From NCBI RefSeq assembly GCF_003206695.1, contig NZ_PZJN01000007.1, forward strand, positions 235,492 through 299,491: a stretch of DNA of 64,000 bases, in the 5' to 3' direction. The notes beneath the pieces were generated by a model. That model did not search any database. It worked only from the letters and a program-made list of their open reading frames with translations, and was not told the DNA's origin. The position numbers were made by a program, and so were the translations under genes. Source of the DNA: Salinicola halophyticus (lineage in GTDB: Bacteria; Pseudomonadota; Gammaproteobacteria; Pseudomonadales; Halomonadaceae). Shown here in pieces: positions 1 to 9,240 of this stretch; position 1 is the first letter of the stretch, and every line of letters begins with the position of its first letter.

Positions 1-320
1 TCGGCTGCCGACAGCCCGATTTCGGCGTAGCCGCCGGGCATCGTCCAACGCCCGTCCATCTTCTCTTTCACCAGCAGAATCTTGCCGTCGTCGATGATCG
101 CCGCACGCACATCGATCTTGGGCGTGACGTGCCCTTCGCCCTCGCCCAGCGCCAGATTTACCCGACCGATGGGAATATCGCCCAGCGCCGCCATCATCGC
201 GGTCGAGAGCTCGGCGACCTCTTCATAGCGCTCGCGGTCGAACTTGTCGTGGCAGTAGTGCAGCCCGGTACCGGCCAGCGCCGAGAGGCGTTTGGCCCAG
301 GCGAGCCATTGATCTTCCAT
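1..320 (-). CDS. NUDIX hydrolase with NUDIX_N-type N-terminus (partial, 3' end outside window)
   Basis: The minus strand is open from an ATG at 320 to the window edge and gives 106 residues. The first ~60 are helical and contain HYCHDKFDRERYEEV, as in the small N-terminal domain of ADP-ribose/nucleotide NUDIX hydrolases. A beta-strand region (VRAAIIDDGKILLVKEK, 71-87) follows, then WTMPGGYAEIGLSAA (92-106), the start of the NUDIX box (consensus GX5EX7REUXEEXGU). The catalytic REXXEE part lies outside the window. Such enzymes hydrolyse nucleoside diphosphate derivatives; the substrate cannot be told. The ribosome site is weak (GGAAA upstream of the ATG). Confidence 0.8.
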   Translation of the reverse strand, partial: MEDQWLAWAKRLSALAGTGLHYCHDKFDRERYEEVAELSTAMMAALGDIPIGRVNLALGEGEGHVTPKIDVRAAIIDDGKILLVKEKMDGRWTMPGGYAEIGLSAA

Positions 321-425
321 GAGAGGGTTTCCGATCGCAGAGGGTGGATGACAAGGCGCGTTCGGCTAAAGACTAACAACTGCGGCTGGAGACGTCAGGC
401 GATGGTATGAGGGGAGACGCGAAAA

Positions 426-445
426 AGCCCTTCCGGAGAAGGGCT
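426..445 (-). terminator. Rho-independent terminator of the Spy-like gene
   Basis: An 8-bp stem (AGCCCTTC/GAAGGGCT, loop CGGA) is followed on the minus strand by TTTTT. It sits about 35 nt past the stop codon at 481. Confidence 0.8.
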
Positions 446-480
446 CGCAATGCTGACAATCGACAGGTGTGGCGATGGCT

Positions 481-1242
481 TCAGCTGGCCGCGGGCGCTT
501 CGTGTTTCGGCTGCGGGCCATGATTCGGGCCACCATGCGGGCCGCGTGGCGGCTGGGTCAGCGCCTCGAAAGCGGCAACCTGCTCGTCGTCGAGTACCTC
601 GGAGAGCGCGCTGTGGCGCTGTTCGAGCAGCTGCTTGAACTGCGCGCCGCGGGAGTCTTTCGCCGCCTCGTCAGACTTGGGATCGGGGCGCTTGAGCTGA
701 TGCAGACCATCGAAGAAGGTGCGTTCGGCGTTCAGCACCTTGGTGCTCTGATCCTGGTTCAGATCCCAGGTCGCGAACAGCGGCGCGTAACGCTTTTCGA
801 GCTGTGCGCTCATCTGCGCCGGATCCATCTTCGGGCCACCGTGATGACGCATCATCGAAGGCCGCGGGCGCTCCAGCATCTGGTAGGCGTGCAGCTGTTC
901 GTCGGTCAGCACGCCGGCCAGCTGCTCACGCTGCTGCTCCAGCAGGGATTCCATCGCGGCGCGACGCTGTTCCGGTGCGGCCTTGTCGTCGCCATCATTG
1001 GAATCACCGTGCAGTTGCTTGAGGCCTGCGCGGAAATCGCTGTCGGCCTGGGCCAGACTGGCCAGCTCGTCTTTGTCGAGATTCCAGCTGGCGACCACGG
1101 CGTCCTTGAGCGGATTGCCATGCACCATGCGCGCTTCGTGAGGCGCGGGTTGCTTGGGTTGTTCAGTGGCTGCAGCCAGGGCCAGCGGTGACAAGGTGGA
1201 AGCGGCAACGGCCAGCGCGATGAGTGATTTTTGAAATTTCAT
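481..1242 (-). CDS. Periplasmic Spy/LTXXQ-like protein with an internal duplication
   Basis: A 253-residue protein with a clear Sec signal peptide (MKFQKSLIALAVAASTLSPLALA, cut near residue 23). The mature part consists of two similar ~95-residue halves. Each has a W(N/D)L-x-x-D/Q segment, a helix ending FRAGLKQL or FFDGLHQL, then LLEQ(Q/R)-x8-VL-(T/D)DEQ and a Pro/His/Met-rich tail (MMRHHGG; PHGGPNHG). The LTDEQ/LDDEQ element resembles the LTXXQ motif of Spy/CpxP periplasmic chaperone and metal-response proteins, and the His/Met stretches could bind metal. Function is inferred from this resemblance only. A good GGAG site precedes the ATG, and the gene stands alone with its own terminator. 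Confidence 0.6.
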   Translation of the reverse strand: MKFQKSLIALAVAASTLSPLALAAATEQPKQPAPHEARMVHGNPLKDAVVASWNLDKDELASLAQADSDFRAGLKQLHGDSNDGDDKAAPEQRRAAMESLLEQQREQLAGVLTDEQLHAYQMLERPRPSMMRHHGGPKMDPAQMSAQLEKRYAPLFATWDLNQDQSTKVLNAERTFFDGLHQLKRPDPKSDEAAKDSRGAQFKQLLEQRHSALSEVLDDEQVAAFEALTQPPRGPHGGPNHGPQPKHEAPAAS

Positions 1243-1385
1243 GACTTCGACTCCGGTTGCGCACCGAGACGCGGTGCAGGAGTACTATCTCGCCGTTTCG
1301 TGCAGGCAGTGTGCAGTGAACGTGGAAGGGTGAATCACCAAATCGGCAAAGCCTGACATTGTCGTTCCCCTCGTGCCGACATGAA

Positions 1386-1407
1386 AAAACCGCCCGGAGG
1401 CGGTTTT
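1386..1407 (-). terminator. Terminator of the nrdHIEF operon
   Basis: AAAACCGCC/GGCGGTTTT stem with loop CGGA, 34 nt past the nrdF stop. The minus-strand side runs into TTTTTT. Confidence 0.85.
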
Positions 1408-1440
1408 CAGGAAACACGATGACCCGTTCTCGCATGAAGC

Positions 1441-2487
<1,047 letters not shown>

Positions 2488-2518
2488 TCACGCAAAGTCG
2501 GTCGTTATGGAAGGACGA

Positions 2519-4696
2519 TCACAGAGTGCAGGAAACGCAGCCCTCGACTTCCGTCCCCTCGAGGGCGGCCTGACGCAGACGAATGTAATAGATCGTCTTG
2601 ATACCTTTGCGCCAGGCGTAGATCTGCGCCTTATTGACGTCACGGGTGGTCGCCGTATCGCGGAAGAACAGCGTCAGTGACAGGCCCTGATCGACGTGCT
2701 GCGTCGCCTCGGCGTAGGTATCGATGATCTTTTCCGGGCCGAGTTCGTAGGCGTCCTGGTAGTACTCCTGGTTGTCGTCGGTCAGATACGGCGCCGGGTA
2801 GTAGACGCGACCCAGCTTGCCTTCCTTGCGGATTTCGACCTTGGACGTCACCGGGTGGATGCTCGAGGTGGAGTTGTTGATATACGAGATCGAACCGGTC
2901 GGCGGGATCGCCTGCAGGTTACGGTTGAAGAGCCCATGAGCCATGACCGATGCCTTCAGCTCGCGCCAGTCGTCCTGGGTCGGGATCTCGATACCACTCT
3001 TCTCGAACAGCCCGCGCACTTTCTCGGTCTTCGGCTCCCACGCCTGCTCGGTGTACTTGTCGAAGTACTCACCGCTGGCATAGGTCGATTTCTCGAAGCC
3101 GGCAAAGCGCTTGTCGCGCTCGATGGCGATGCGGTTGGAAGCGCGAATGGCGTGAAACGCGATGGTATAGAAGTAGATGTTGGTGAAATCCAACCCTTCT
3201 TCCGAACCGTAGAGGATGTGCTCACGCGCCAGATAACCGTGCAGGTTCATCTGCCCCAGGCCGATGGCGTGCGACTTGGCGTTGCCTTCGGCGATCGACG
3301 GCACCGAGGTGATGTTGCTCATCTCGGAGACCGCGGTCAGACCGCGAATGGCCGCTTCCACCGTGGTGCCGAAGTTCGGCGAATCCATGGTCTTGGCGAT
3401 GTTGAGCGAGCCCAGGTTGCAGGAAATATCCTCGCCGACCTGACGATAGCCGAGATCGTCGTCGTACTCGGTCGGCGTGTTGACCTGCAGAATCTCCGAG
3501 CACAGGTTCGACATGTTGATCCGGCCGTGGATCGGGTTGGCGCGGTTGACCGTGTCTTCGAACATCAGATACGGGTAGCCGGATTCGAACTGCAGCTCGG
3601 CGATGGTCTGGAACAGCTCGCGGGCGTTGATCTTCTTCTTGCGGATACGCCCGTCGGCGACCATCTCTTCGTACTTCTCGGTGACGCTGATGTCACCGAA
3701 CGGCACGCCGTAGATGTGCTCGACGTCGTAGGGCGAGAACAGGTACATGTCCTCGTTACGCTTGGCCAGCTCGAAGGTGATGTCCGGCATCACGATGCCC
3801 AGCGACAGCGTCTTGATCCGGATCTTCTCGTCGGCGTTCTCGCGCTTGGTGTCGAGGAACCGCAGGATGTCCGGATGGTGGGCATTGAGATAGACCGCAC
3901 CCGCGCCCTGACGCGCGCCCAGCTGGTTGGCGTAGGAGAAGGCGTCTTCGAGCATCTTCATGATCGGAATGATGCCGGAGGACTGGTTCTCGATACGCTT
4001 GATCGGGGCGCCGGCTTCGCGGATGTTGGAGAGCGAGAACGCCACGCCGCCGCCACGCTTGGAGAGCTGCAGCGCCGAATTGATCGAGCGCCCGATGGAC
4101 TCCATGTTGTCTTCGATGCGCAGCAGGAAGCACGACACCAGCTCACCGCGCTGACGCTTGCCGCAGTTGAGGAAGGTCGGCGTCGCCGGCTGGAAGCGGC
4201 CATGAATGATCTCTTCGACCAGTTGCTTGGCCAGCGTCTCGTCGCCGCGAGCCAGGCTCAACGCGACCATGCAGACACGGTCTTCGAAACGCTCGAGATA
4301 GCGCTTGCCGTCGAACGTCTTGAGTGTGTAGCTGGTGTAGTACTTGAACGCGCCCAGGAAACTCTGGAAGCGAAACTTCGCCGCATAGGCCTGATCGAAC
4401 AGCGCGGTGACGAAGCTGAAATCGTACTGATCGAGCACGCTCTGCTCGTAGTAGCTCTCTTCCACCAGGTAATCGAGTTTTTCCTTCAGCGAGTGAAAGA
4501 ACACCGTATTCTGGTTCACGTGCTGCAGAAAATACTGACGCGCCGCTTCGCGGTCCTTGTCGAGCTGCAGATGGCCGTCGGCATCGTACAGATTCAACAT
4601 GGCGTTGAGCGCGTGGTAGTCGAGCGCCTTGGCGTTATGTTCGGCGCCGGCGGCGGGTCGCGCTGCCGTACCGGTATCTAGGCTGAGCGTTTCCAA
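2519..4696 (-). CDS. nrdE: Class Ib ribonucleotide reductase catalytic subunit
   Basis: NrdE (alpha) reduces ribonucleoside diphosphates. The thiyl-radical site is SNLCSE (N397, C399, E401). The substrate-reducing cysteine pair is C189 (LVSCF) and C426 (DISCNLGS), and the C-terminal CVSCTL is re-reduced by NrdH. The [18 protein letters not shown] segment is also typical. Similarity to E. coli NrdE runs over the full 725 residues, and there is no N-terminal ATP cone, as expected for class Ib. The start is a TTG at 4696 with AGGAG about 10 nt upstream; the first ATG would remove the conserved [13 protein letters not shown] region. The start overlaps the end of nrdI by 19 nt, suggesting translational coupling. 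Confidence 0.96.
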   Translation of the reverse strand: METLSLDTGTAARPAAGAEHNAKALDYHALNAMLNLYDADGHLQLDKDREAARQYFLQHVNQNTVFFHSLKEKLDYLVEESYYEQSVLDQYDFSFVTALFDQAYAAKFRFQSFLGAFKYYTSYTLKTFDGKRYLERFEDRVCMVALSLARGDETLAKQLVEEIIHGRFQPATPTFLNCGKRQRGELVSCFLLRIEDNMESIGRSINSALQLSKRGGGVAFSLSNIREAGAPIKRIENQSSGIIPIMKMLEDAFSYANQLGARQGAGAVYLNAHHPDILRFLDTKRENADEKIRIKTLSLGIVMPDITFELAKRNEDMYLFSPYDVEHIYGVPFGDISVTEKYEEMVADGRIRKKKINARELFQTIAELQFESGYPYLMFEDTVNRANPIHGRINMSNLCSEILQVNTPTEYDDDLGYRQVGEDISCNLGSLNIAKTMDSPNFGTTVEAAIRGLTAVSEMSNITSVPSIAEGNAKSHAIGLGQMNLHGYLAREHILYGSEEGLDFTNIYFYTIAFHAIRASNRIAIERDKRFAGFEKSTYASGEYFDKYTEQAWEPKTEKVRGLFEKSGIEIPTQDDWRELKASVMAHGLFNRNLQAIPPTGSISYINNSTSSIHPVTSKVEIRKEGKLGRVYYPAPYLTDDNQEYYQDAYELGPEKIIDTYAEATQHVDQGLSLTLFFRDTATTRDVNKAQIYAWRKGIKTIYYIRLRQAALEGTEVEGCVSCTL

Positions 4697-5082
4697 AATT
4701 CGGTCACTCCTGCGAGGACTCGATGGACATCTTCGACAGTGCCCATCAGTTCAAAACGATAGAGAAGCGGTACCTGACACTTTTGCGCAACGACTCGACC
4801 GGCCAGACCGAAGGAATGGCCGAAGTTGGTATTGCCGCCGGCGATCACGCCGCGAATCAGGGACCGATTGTGTTCGTCATTCAGAAAACGAATGACTGGC
4901 GCGGGTACCGCGGAACGCGGGTCGCCATCACCGTAGGTCGGTACAACGAGAATATAGGGTTCTTCAACCTGCAGGGACGGGTCGCTTCGGTTCAGTGGAA
5001 TCCGGTTTGCCGGTAATCCCAGCTTTTCGACGAAGCGCCGTGTATTGCCTGATTTGGTCGAGAAATAGACCAGCCCAGCCAT
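4678..5082 (-). CDS. nrdI: NrdI flavodoxin, class Ib RNR activation protein
   Basis: A 134-residue flavodoxin-like protein that supplies oxidant to assemble the Mn(III)2-tyrosyl radical of NrdF. The FMN phosphate loop is visible near the N-terminus ([11 protein letters not shown], residues 7-17), followed by PTYGDGDP and the GGNTNFG loop typical of NrdI. ATG at 5082 has AGGAGAG six nt upstream. It lies between nrdH and nrdE in the standard nrdHIEF order. Confidence 0.94.
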   Translation of the reverse strand: MAGLVYFSTKSGNTRRFVEKLGLPANRIPLNRSDPSLQVEEPYILVVPTYGDGDPRSAVPAPVIRFLNDEHNRSLIRGVIAGGNTNFGHSFGLAGRVVAQKCQVPLLYRFELMGTVEDVHRVLAGVTEFWKRSA

Positions 5083-5164
5083 GACGGCTCTCCTGCGCCC
5101 TGCGCGGTTTCTGGCAGCGCGGAACCCGGTTCCGCGCTAGCCCGACAAATTCGAAAGGGTCGGA

Positions 5165-5389
5165 TCAGGCTACCAGCGTGCTGATCTTGTCCGGACGGAA
5201 GCCGGCCCAGTGATCTTCACCTGCCACCACGACGGGGACCTGACGATAACCCAGATTCTGGACACGCTGCATCGCAGCCGCATCTTGGGTCAGGTCGACC
5301 ACGGTATAGTCGATTCCCTGCTTGTCCAGGGCGCGATACGTGGCGTTGCACTGGACGCAGGCAGGCTTGCTATAGATCGTGATGCTCAT
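5165..5389 (-). CDS. nrdH: NrdH glutaredoxin-like redoxin
   Basis: A 74-residue small redoxin with active site C11-V-Q-C14, the NrdH-type CVQC. It reduces the C-terminal cysteines of NrdE using thioredoxin reductase. YRQVPVVVAGEDHWAGFRPDKI is the usual NrdH C-terminal half (cis-Pro after QV). Two ATGs lie close together (5398 and 5389). The second is preferred because AAGGA sits 8 nt before it, whereas the first overlaps that site. First gene of the operon; NrdR boxes lie about 100-150 nt upstream. Confidence 0.95.
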   Translation of the reverse strand: MSITIYSKPACVQCNATYRALDKQGIDYTVVDLTQDAAAMQRVQNLGYRQVPVVVAGEDHWAGFRPDKISTLVA

Positions 5390-5492
5390 GATAACCATCC
5401 TTGACAGGAAAAATCGCCCACCGACGGCCGATGGTGCAGGCTTGGGCAGCGTAAGGATCCGGTTTTCTCACCGCCTCCGCTGCTTCTGGAAA

Positions 5493-5508
5493 ACACTATA
5501 TATGGTAG
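5493..5508. promoter_or_regulatory. NrdR box 1
   Basis: ACACTATATATGGTAG matches the NrdR consensus ACACWATATATWGTGT at 13 of 16 positions. NrdR is the ATP/dATP-sensing zinc-ribbon repressor of RNR genes. Its centre is 31 bp from box 2, the known tandem spacing of three helical turns. Confidence 0.8.
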
Positions 5509-5524
5509 CCCACCCATTTTCCAA
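5495..5524 (-). promoter_or_regulatory. Predicted sigma-70 promoter of nrdHIEF
   Basis: On the minus strand, TTGGAA (5524-5519) is a -35 candidate. TATATA (5502-5497, 16-bp spacer) or TATAGT (5500-5495, 18-bp spacer) is the -10. The -10 lies inside the strong NrdR box and the -35 touches the second box, as expected for a repressor that blocks polymerase. Confidence 0.6.
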
Positions 5525-5539
5525 GCATAGATGTGGTCT
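5524..5539. promoter_or_regulatory. NrdR box 2 (degenerate)
   Basis: AGCATAGATGTGGTCT matches the NrdR consensus at only 9 of 16 positions, but it keeps the TAxATxTGGT core seen in box 1 and lies exactly 31 bp from it (centre to centre). The spacing is the main support. Confidence 0.6.
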
Positions 5540-5645
5540 TTTTCTGTGACTTTCCTGTGGACAGTTTCGGGCCCTCACGGAGCCCGCATGGTAGCTCGCC
5601 TCACGCCATGTCAAGGGTCAAAAAGTCGTGCCTCGGGACGCAAAA

Positions 5646-5674
5646 CGCGCCGGAGGCTTGTGCCGCCCGGCGCG
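5646..5674 (-). terminator. Terminator after the 6-phosphogluconate dehydrogenase gene
   Basis: CGCGCCGG/CCGGCGCG stem with a 13-nt loop, followed on the minus strand by TTTTG. It lies 82 nt past the stop at 5756. Confidence 0.6.
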
Positions 5675-5679
5675 TCGAG

Positions 5680-5695
5680 ACACTACATCTGGTAG
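5680..5695. promoter_or_regulatory. Orphan third NrdR-like box
   Basis: ACACTACATCTGGTAG differs from box 1 at two positions (both then continue GCC) and matches the NrdR consensus at 11 of 16. It lies 187 bp from box 1, on the far side of the upstream gene's terminator, and has no visible partner at 31 bp. Function uncertain. Confidence 0.4.
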
Positions 5696-5755
5696 CCGAT
5701 GAAAATCGCGCGGACAGCTCAAGCGTCTCGATCGGGTGGTAAAAGCAGCGCCGGA

Positions 5756-6658
5756 CTAGTCCTTCTTGATCGCGTGGCCACCAAACTCGTTACGCATGGC
5801 GGAGAGCAGTTTGTCGCCGTAGGAGTCCTGCTCGCGGGAACGCAGACGCTCGAGCAGCGACAGCGTGATCACCGGTGCGCTGACGTCGAGCTCGATGGCT
5901 TCGGCCACGGTCCAGCGGCCTTCACCCGAGTCTGATACGTACGGGGCGATACCCTCGAGCGATGGATTCTTGTCCAGCGCGTCGGCAGTGAGATCGAGCA
6001 GCCAGGAGCGTACCACGCTGCCATGACGCCAGATTTCGGCGACCTGATGCAGATCGAGATCGAAATCCTTGCGCTCCATGATCGCGAAACCTTCGGCGTA
6101 GGCCTGCATCATGCCGTACTCGATGCCGTTATGGACCATCTTGGTGAAGTGGCCGGAACCGCTGGGGCCGACATGCCCCCACCCCTTGTCGGCGGCCGGC
6201 GCCAGGGCTTCGAACAGCGGCTTGAGCGAATCGACGATGGGCGTCTCGCCCCCCACCATCATGCTGTAGCCTTCCCGCAGCCCCCAGACACCGCCACTGG
6301 TGCCGACATCGACATAGTGAAGATGATGCTCGCGCAGCGTTTCTGCCCGGCGCACGGTGTCCTTGTACATCGAGTTGCCACCGTCGATCACGATGTCGTC
6401 CTTCGACAACATCGGTTCGAGCTCGGCGATGAGCTTGTCGACCAGCGGGCCGGCCGGGACCATCAGCCAGACGATTCTGGGCGCTGGCAACGCTTCGACG
6501 GCCGCCGCCAGCGATGCCGACGACTCGATGCCTTTCTCGGCCGCCTTCGCCATCGCCTCCTCGCTGGGGTCAGAGCCCACCACGCGGTGCCCGGCGCGTA
6601 CCAGCCGCTCGGCCATGTTGGCGCCCATGCGCCCGAGTCCCACCATTGCAAGATCCAT
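5756..6658 (-). CDS. gnd: 6-phosphogluconate dehydrogenase, decarboxylating, short (~300 aa) type
   Basis: Oxidises 6-phosphogluconate to ribulose 5-phosphate and CO2, reducing NAD(P)+. The 300-residue form lacks the long C-terminal domain of the 470-residue enzyme. The Rossmann motif is GLGRMG (7-12), followed by the family signature DGGNSMYKDTVRR, the substrate loop DVGTSGGVWGLREGY and the catalytic segment GHFTKMVHNGIEYGMMQAY with the active-site Lys. The start is ATG 6658, with AGGAG about 5 nt upstream; an in-frame extension to 6724 has no support. It follows the ubiquinone hydroxylase gene by 107 nt. Confidence 0.9.
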   Translation of the reverse strand: MDLAMVGLGRMGANMAERLVRAGHRVVGSDPSEEAMAKAAEKGIESSASLAAAVEALPAPRIVWLMVPAGPLVDKLIAELEPMLSKDDIVIDGGNSMYKDTVRRAETLREHHLHYVDVGTSGGVWGLREGYSMMVGGETPIVDSLKPLFEALAPAADKGWGHVGPSGSGHFTKMVHNGIEYGMMQAYAEGFAIMERKDFDLDLHQVAEIWRHGSVVRSWLLDLTADALDKNPSLEGIAPYVSDSGEGRWTVAEAIELDVSAPVITLSLLERLRSREQDSYGDKLLSAMRNEFGGHAIKKD

Positions 6659-6667
6659 ACGAACTCC

Positions 6668-6700
6668 TCTTGAGAGAGAAAGGTCTTGAGAAGAGAAAGG
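6668..6700. repeat. Two-copy ~16-nt direct repeat upstream of gnd
   Basis: TCTTGAGAGAGAAAGG (6668-6683) is followed at once by TCTTGAGAAGAGAAAGG (6684-6700), identical but for one inserted base. It fills the leader just upstream of the gnd ribosome site. Confidence 0.65.
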
Positions 6701-6765
6701 CGAGAGCCAGAGTCTTCCCGGCATCGCCCGACGAATGGCATCCGGCGGCCACGTGTCGAGTGCGA

Positions 6766-7986
6766 CTAGTTCGACGAGCGCATCAGATGGCCGGCGATCA
6801 GCCGTTTGACCGGCCAGGCCGCCTCACCGGCTCGCAGCACCGCCTTGCGCAATAGCCTGGCCGGTGTGCGGTCATCGGTGTACAGACCGACGATCGCCAG
6901 GGTCGCGGCAAACAGTGGCGCGGTCGCCAGACGTTGCTCGCGCTGGTAGCGCCTGAGCAGCGATGACGATGCAATGTCCTCGCCCTGCGCCCGCGCGTCA
7001 CCGATCAGATCCGCCAGCCGCGACAGTCCCTGCAGGCCGAGATTGAAGCCGTGTGCGGTTACCGGATGCATGCCCACGGCGGCATCGCCGATCAGTGCCT
7101 GACGGGGCCCGACGAAACGCTCGGCATAGACGCTGACAAGCGGATAGCGGTGCGGTTCGGCGGCCCGACGCATCGCCCCGAGGCGGCCGCCGAAACGTCG
7201 GGTGATATCGGCGTCGAACGCTTCGACGCTCAGCGCGAGTTGCTTCTCCATGTCCGCCGGAGAGAGCGTCAGCACGACCGACGAGCAGTGGGTATCGACC
7301 GGTAGCAGCGCCAGCGTCTGGCCATGGCCGAACCACTCCCACGCCGTCTGATCATGAGGTTCGTCATGATGCATGCGGCAGACCAGCATGTGCTGGCCGT
7401 GCTGATAGCTGTGAACGGGGATGCCCATGGCCCGGCGCGTGGTGGAAAAGCGGCTGTCCGCCGCCACCAGCAGCGAGGCATGAATGCGCTCGCCACTCTC
7501 GAGAACGAGATCGACGGCGGTATCGCCGGTCTGGAAGTGGGCGATTTCCTGCTCGTCACGCCACAGGATCTCGCCCGGCCCGGGCGCCGCCTGCGATGTA
7601 GTGGTCTGCAACGCCGCATAAGCCGCTCGCCGGATCACCCGATTGGGCACCAGACAGCCCAGCGGCTCGTCTTTCGACGCATCCGGCGCAATCTGCATCG
7701 CGAATAGCGACTGGCCATCGAAAACCTTGGCACCACGCATCCGGGCGCGTTCGGCCGGCTCGACTCGCGACCAGACATCAAGTTTATCGAGGATCTGCTG
7801 GGAGGACCGGGTCAGCGCAATCTCTCTGCCATCACTATCGGGATTCATCATCGCCGAGCGCGGCTGACGATCGATCAGCATGGCGCTGACACCCTGACGC
7901 GACAACGCATTGGCGAAACACAGGCCGATCGGCCCGGCCCCGACGATGGCGACGTCGACCCGTGTCACAGCGGTTGAATCATCCAT
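6766..7986 (-). CDS. ubiM: FAD-dependent ubiquinone-ring hydroxylase, UbiM-like
   Basis: A 406-residue class A flavoprotein monooxygenase of the UbiH/F/I/L/M family, which hydroxylates the ring of ubiquinone precursors. The FAD-binding GAGPIGL motif is at 16-22. The segment DSDGREIALTRSSQQILDKL is typical of the UbiM branch, and the FAD ribityl motif ALIGDAAVGMHPVTAHGFNLGLQ follows near the C-terminus. UbiM enzymes have been shown to hydroxylate one to three ring positions depending on species, so the specificity here is unknown. ATG 7986 was chosen (GGGAG upstream); the frame extends to 8106 but without family similarity. Family confident, UbiM subgroup less so. Confidence 0.8.
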   Translation of the reverse strand: MDDSTAVTRVDVAIVGAGPIGLCFANALSRQGVSAMLIDRQPRSAMMNPDSDGREIALTRSSQQILDKLDVWSRVEPAERARMRGAKVFDGQSLFAMQIAPDASKDEPLGCLVPNRVIRRAAYAALQTTTSQAAPGPGEILWRDEQEIAHFQTGDTAVDLVLESGERIHASLLVAADSRFSTTRRAMGIPVHSYQHGQHMLVCRMHHDEPHDQTAWEWFGHGQTLALLPVDTHCSSVVLTLSPADMEKQLALSVEAFDADITRRFGGRLGAMRRAAEPHRYPLVSVYAERFVGPRQALIGDAAVGMHPVTAHGFNLGLQGLSRLADLIGDARAQGEDIASSSLLRRYQREQRLATAPLFAATLAIVGLYTDDRTPARLLRKAVLRAGEAAWPVKRLIAGHLMRSSN

Positions 7987-8168
7987 GGGTACCGCTCCCT
8001 GGTATCGGTGGGCCGTAACGGTAACGGAAAAGAGCGGCACGGCGAAACGTCGCCGTGCCGCCTGGCGGGCCCCATCGTTCTTCGCGGCCCGTCCTTCGCG
8101 CTCCACCCCGTTCGCTGCGGCGCCGGAGAACGATCATCTCGATGGAGCCCGGAGGCCGATCGACAAGC

Positions 8169-8357
8169 TCAGTGCTTCTCGCCATGAACCTTGATGTGGC
8201 CCACCTTGTCCCTGAAGATTTTCTCTTCGAACTCGACTTCCAGATGCATCTCGCCCTTGGCCCGAACACGATGATATTCCAGACCGCTGAAACTCAATTC
8301 CAGATCATCGTCATACTCTTCGAGCACTTTCCTGAATTCGCCAACGGTAATAATCAT
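8169..8357 (-). CDS. Small acidic protein of unknown function (62 aa)
   Basis: Not recognised. A 62-residue protein starting MIITVGEFRKVLEEYDDDLELSF, preceded by a strong AGGAG five nt before the ATG. The open frame continues upstream to 8489, but codon content and the ribosome site favour 8357. It is charged, soluble and has no signal peptide. A beta-rich pattern (EYHRVRAKGEMHLEVEFEEKI) suggests a compact domain. It stands between the ubiquinone hydroxylase and a divergent secreted protein. Confidence 0.6.
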   Translation of the reverse strand: MIITVGEFRKVLEEYDDDLELSFSGLEYHRVRAKGEMHLEVEFEEKIFRDKVGHIKVHGEKH

Positions 8358-8623
8358 GACATCTCCTTTTTTCGAGGGAACATCGAATCCCTTCCGACAC
8401 TCCAAGCCTAGACCATGACGCCGGTTCGGCGTTTCGTCTTCGGTCAATGTGATCTTCCGGAGATCGTCCCGCCAGGCCGGCACGGCCATTCATGGTTACC
8501 CTAGCGTAGGACAGCGCTAGCTTGGCGTCTCATCGCCCATCGTCAACATGGCGTCACCAGCCGCGAATCGCTTCATCGGACCCTCGCCTGCAGGGTTTCT
8601 TTTTCAGCCAGGAGTCTCATTTG

Positions 8624-9088
8624 ATGAATCTTCGTTTCCTTTCCGCCACGCTGCTGACCGTCTCCGTCGCGGCCTCGCCAATGGCCTCGGCTTACAGTTT
8701 CGATAGCGTCAAGAAAAACGCCGGCGAGATGATGTCCGGCCAATCCTCCCAGAGTACGGGCACCGCCAGCGGCGCGTCGCTGCTGAGCTCGCTAGGCTCC
8801 GGCTCGATGAACTTGGGTAGCATGCAGAACGTGGCCGGCGTGCTCGGCTACTGCCAGGACCAGGGCTATACCGAAAGTACCACCGACAAGGTCAAGAACA
8901 GCCTGCTCGAGAAGATCGGCGGCCAGAGTCAGGCCGAGGAGAGCGACAGCTACCAGCAAGGCTTGAGCGGGCTGCTCGATGGCGGGAACGGTCAGACCTT
9001 CAGCCTGACCCAGCTCAAGGATCAGGTGGGCAAGAAGGCGTGCGGCATGATCACCGACAAGGCGATGTCGTCGTTCCTCGGCGGCTGA
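8624..9088 (+). CDS. Secreted DUF2501-family protein (YjjA-like)
   Basis: A 154-residue protein with a signal peptide (MNLRFLSATLLTVSVAASPMASA) and a Ser/Gly-rich N-terminal region (SGQSSQSTGTASGASLLSSLG). The conserved part GVLGYCQDQGYT...KVKNSLLEKI...LKDQVGKKACGMI matches the DUF2501 family, whose E. coli member is YjjA; function unknown. Two cysteines in the mature part could form a disulfide. The start has AGGAG 9 nt upstream; the longer in-frame start at 8522 is not supported. Confidence 0.75.
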   Translation: MNLRFLSATLLTVSVAASPMASAYSFDSVKKNAGEMMSGQSSQSTGTASGASLLSSLGSGSMNLGSMQNVAGVLGYCQDQGYTESTTDKVKNSLLEKIGGQSQAEESDSYQQGLSGLLDGGNGQTFSLTQLKDQVGKKACGMITDKAMSSFLGG

Positions 9089-9123
9089 TACCGCCAGCGA
9101 GCGATTCGCTGCACTGGTAGCCG

Positions 9124-9168
9124 CTTCGCCGCTGTCCGCTTTAACACTATCCACTTCACCACTGTCCG
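9124..9168. repeat. 15-nt tandem repeat, three copies
   Basis: Three adjacent 15-nt units: CTTCGCCGCTGTCCG, CTTTAACACTATCCA and CTTCACCACTGTCCG. They lie in the spacer between the DUF2501 gene and the convergent LysR gene. Units 1 and 3 differ at two positions. Confidence 0.75.
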
Positions 9169-9240
9169 CAGCACCAAGGCCGGGCGCCCCGAGTTCGCTT
9201 CTCGGAATCGGGGCGCGCGGTGGCTGGCCGGGTTCACGGC

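Noticed and set aside
8501-8520. Inverted repeat CTAGCG-N8-CGCTAG upstream of the DUF2501 gene as an operator
   Set aside because: Only six-base arms and no regulator gene nearby; too weak to call.
9184-9216. GCGCCCCGA/TCGGGGCGC hairpin between the DUF2501 and LysR genes as a terminator
   Set aside because: The 15-nt loop and lack of a T-run on either strand make it unconvincing.
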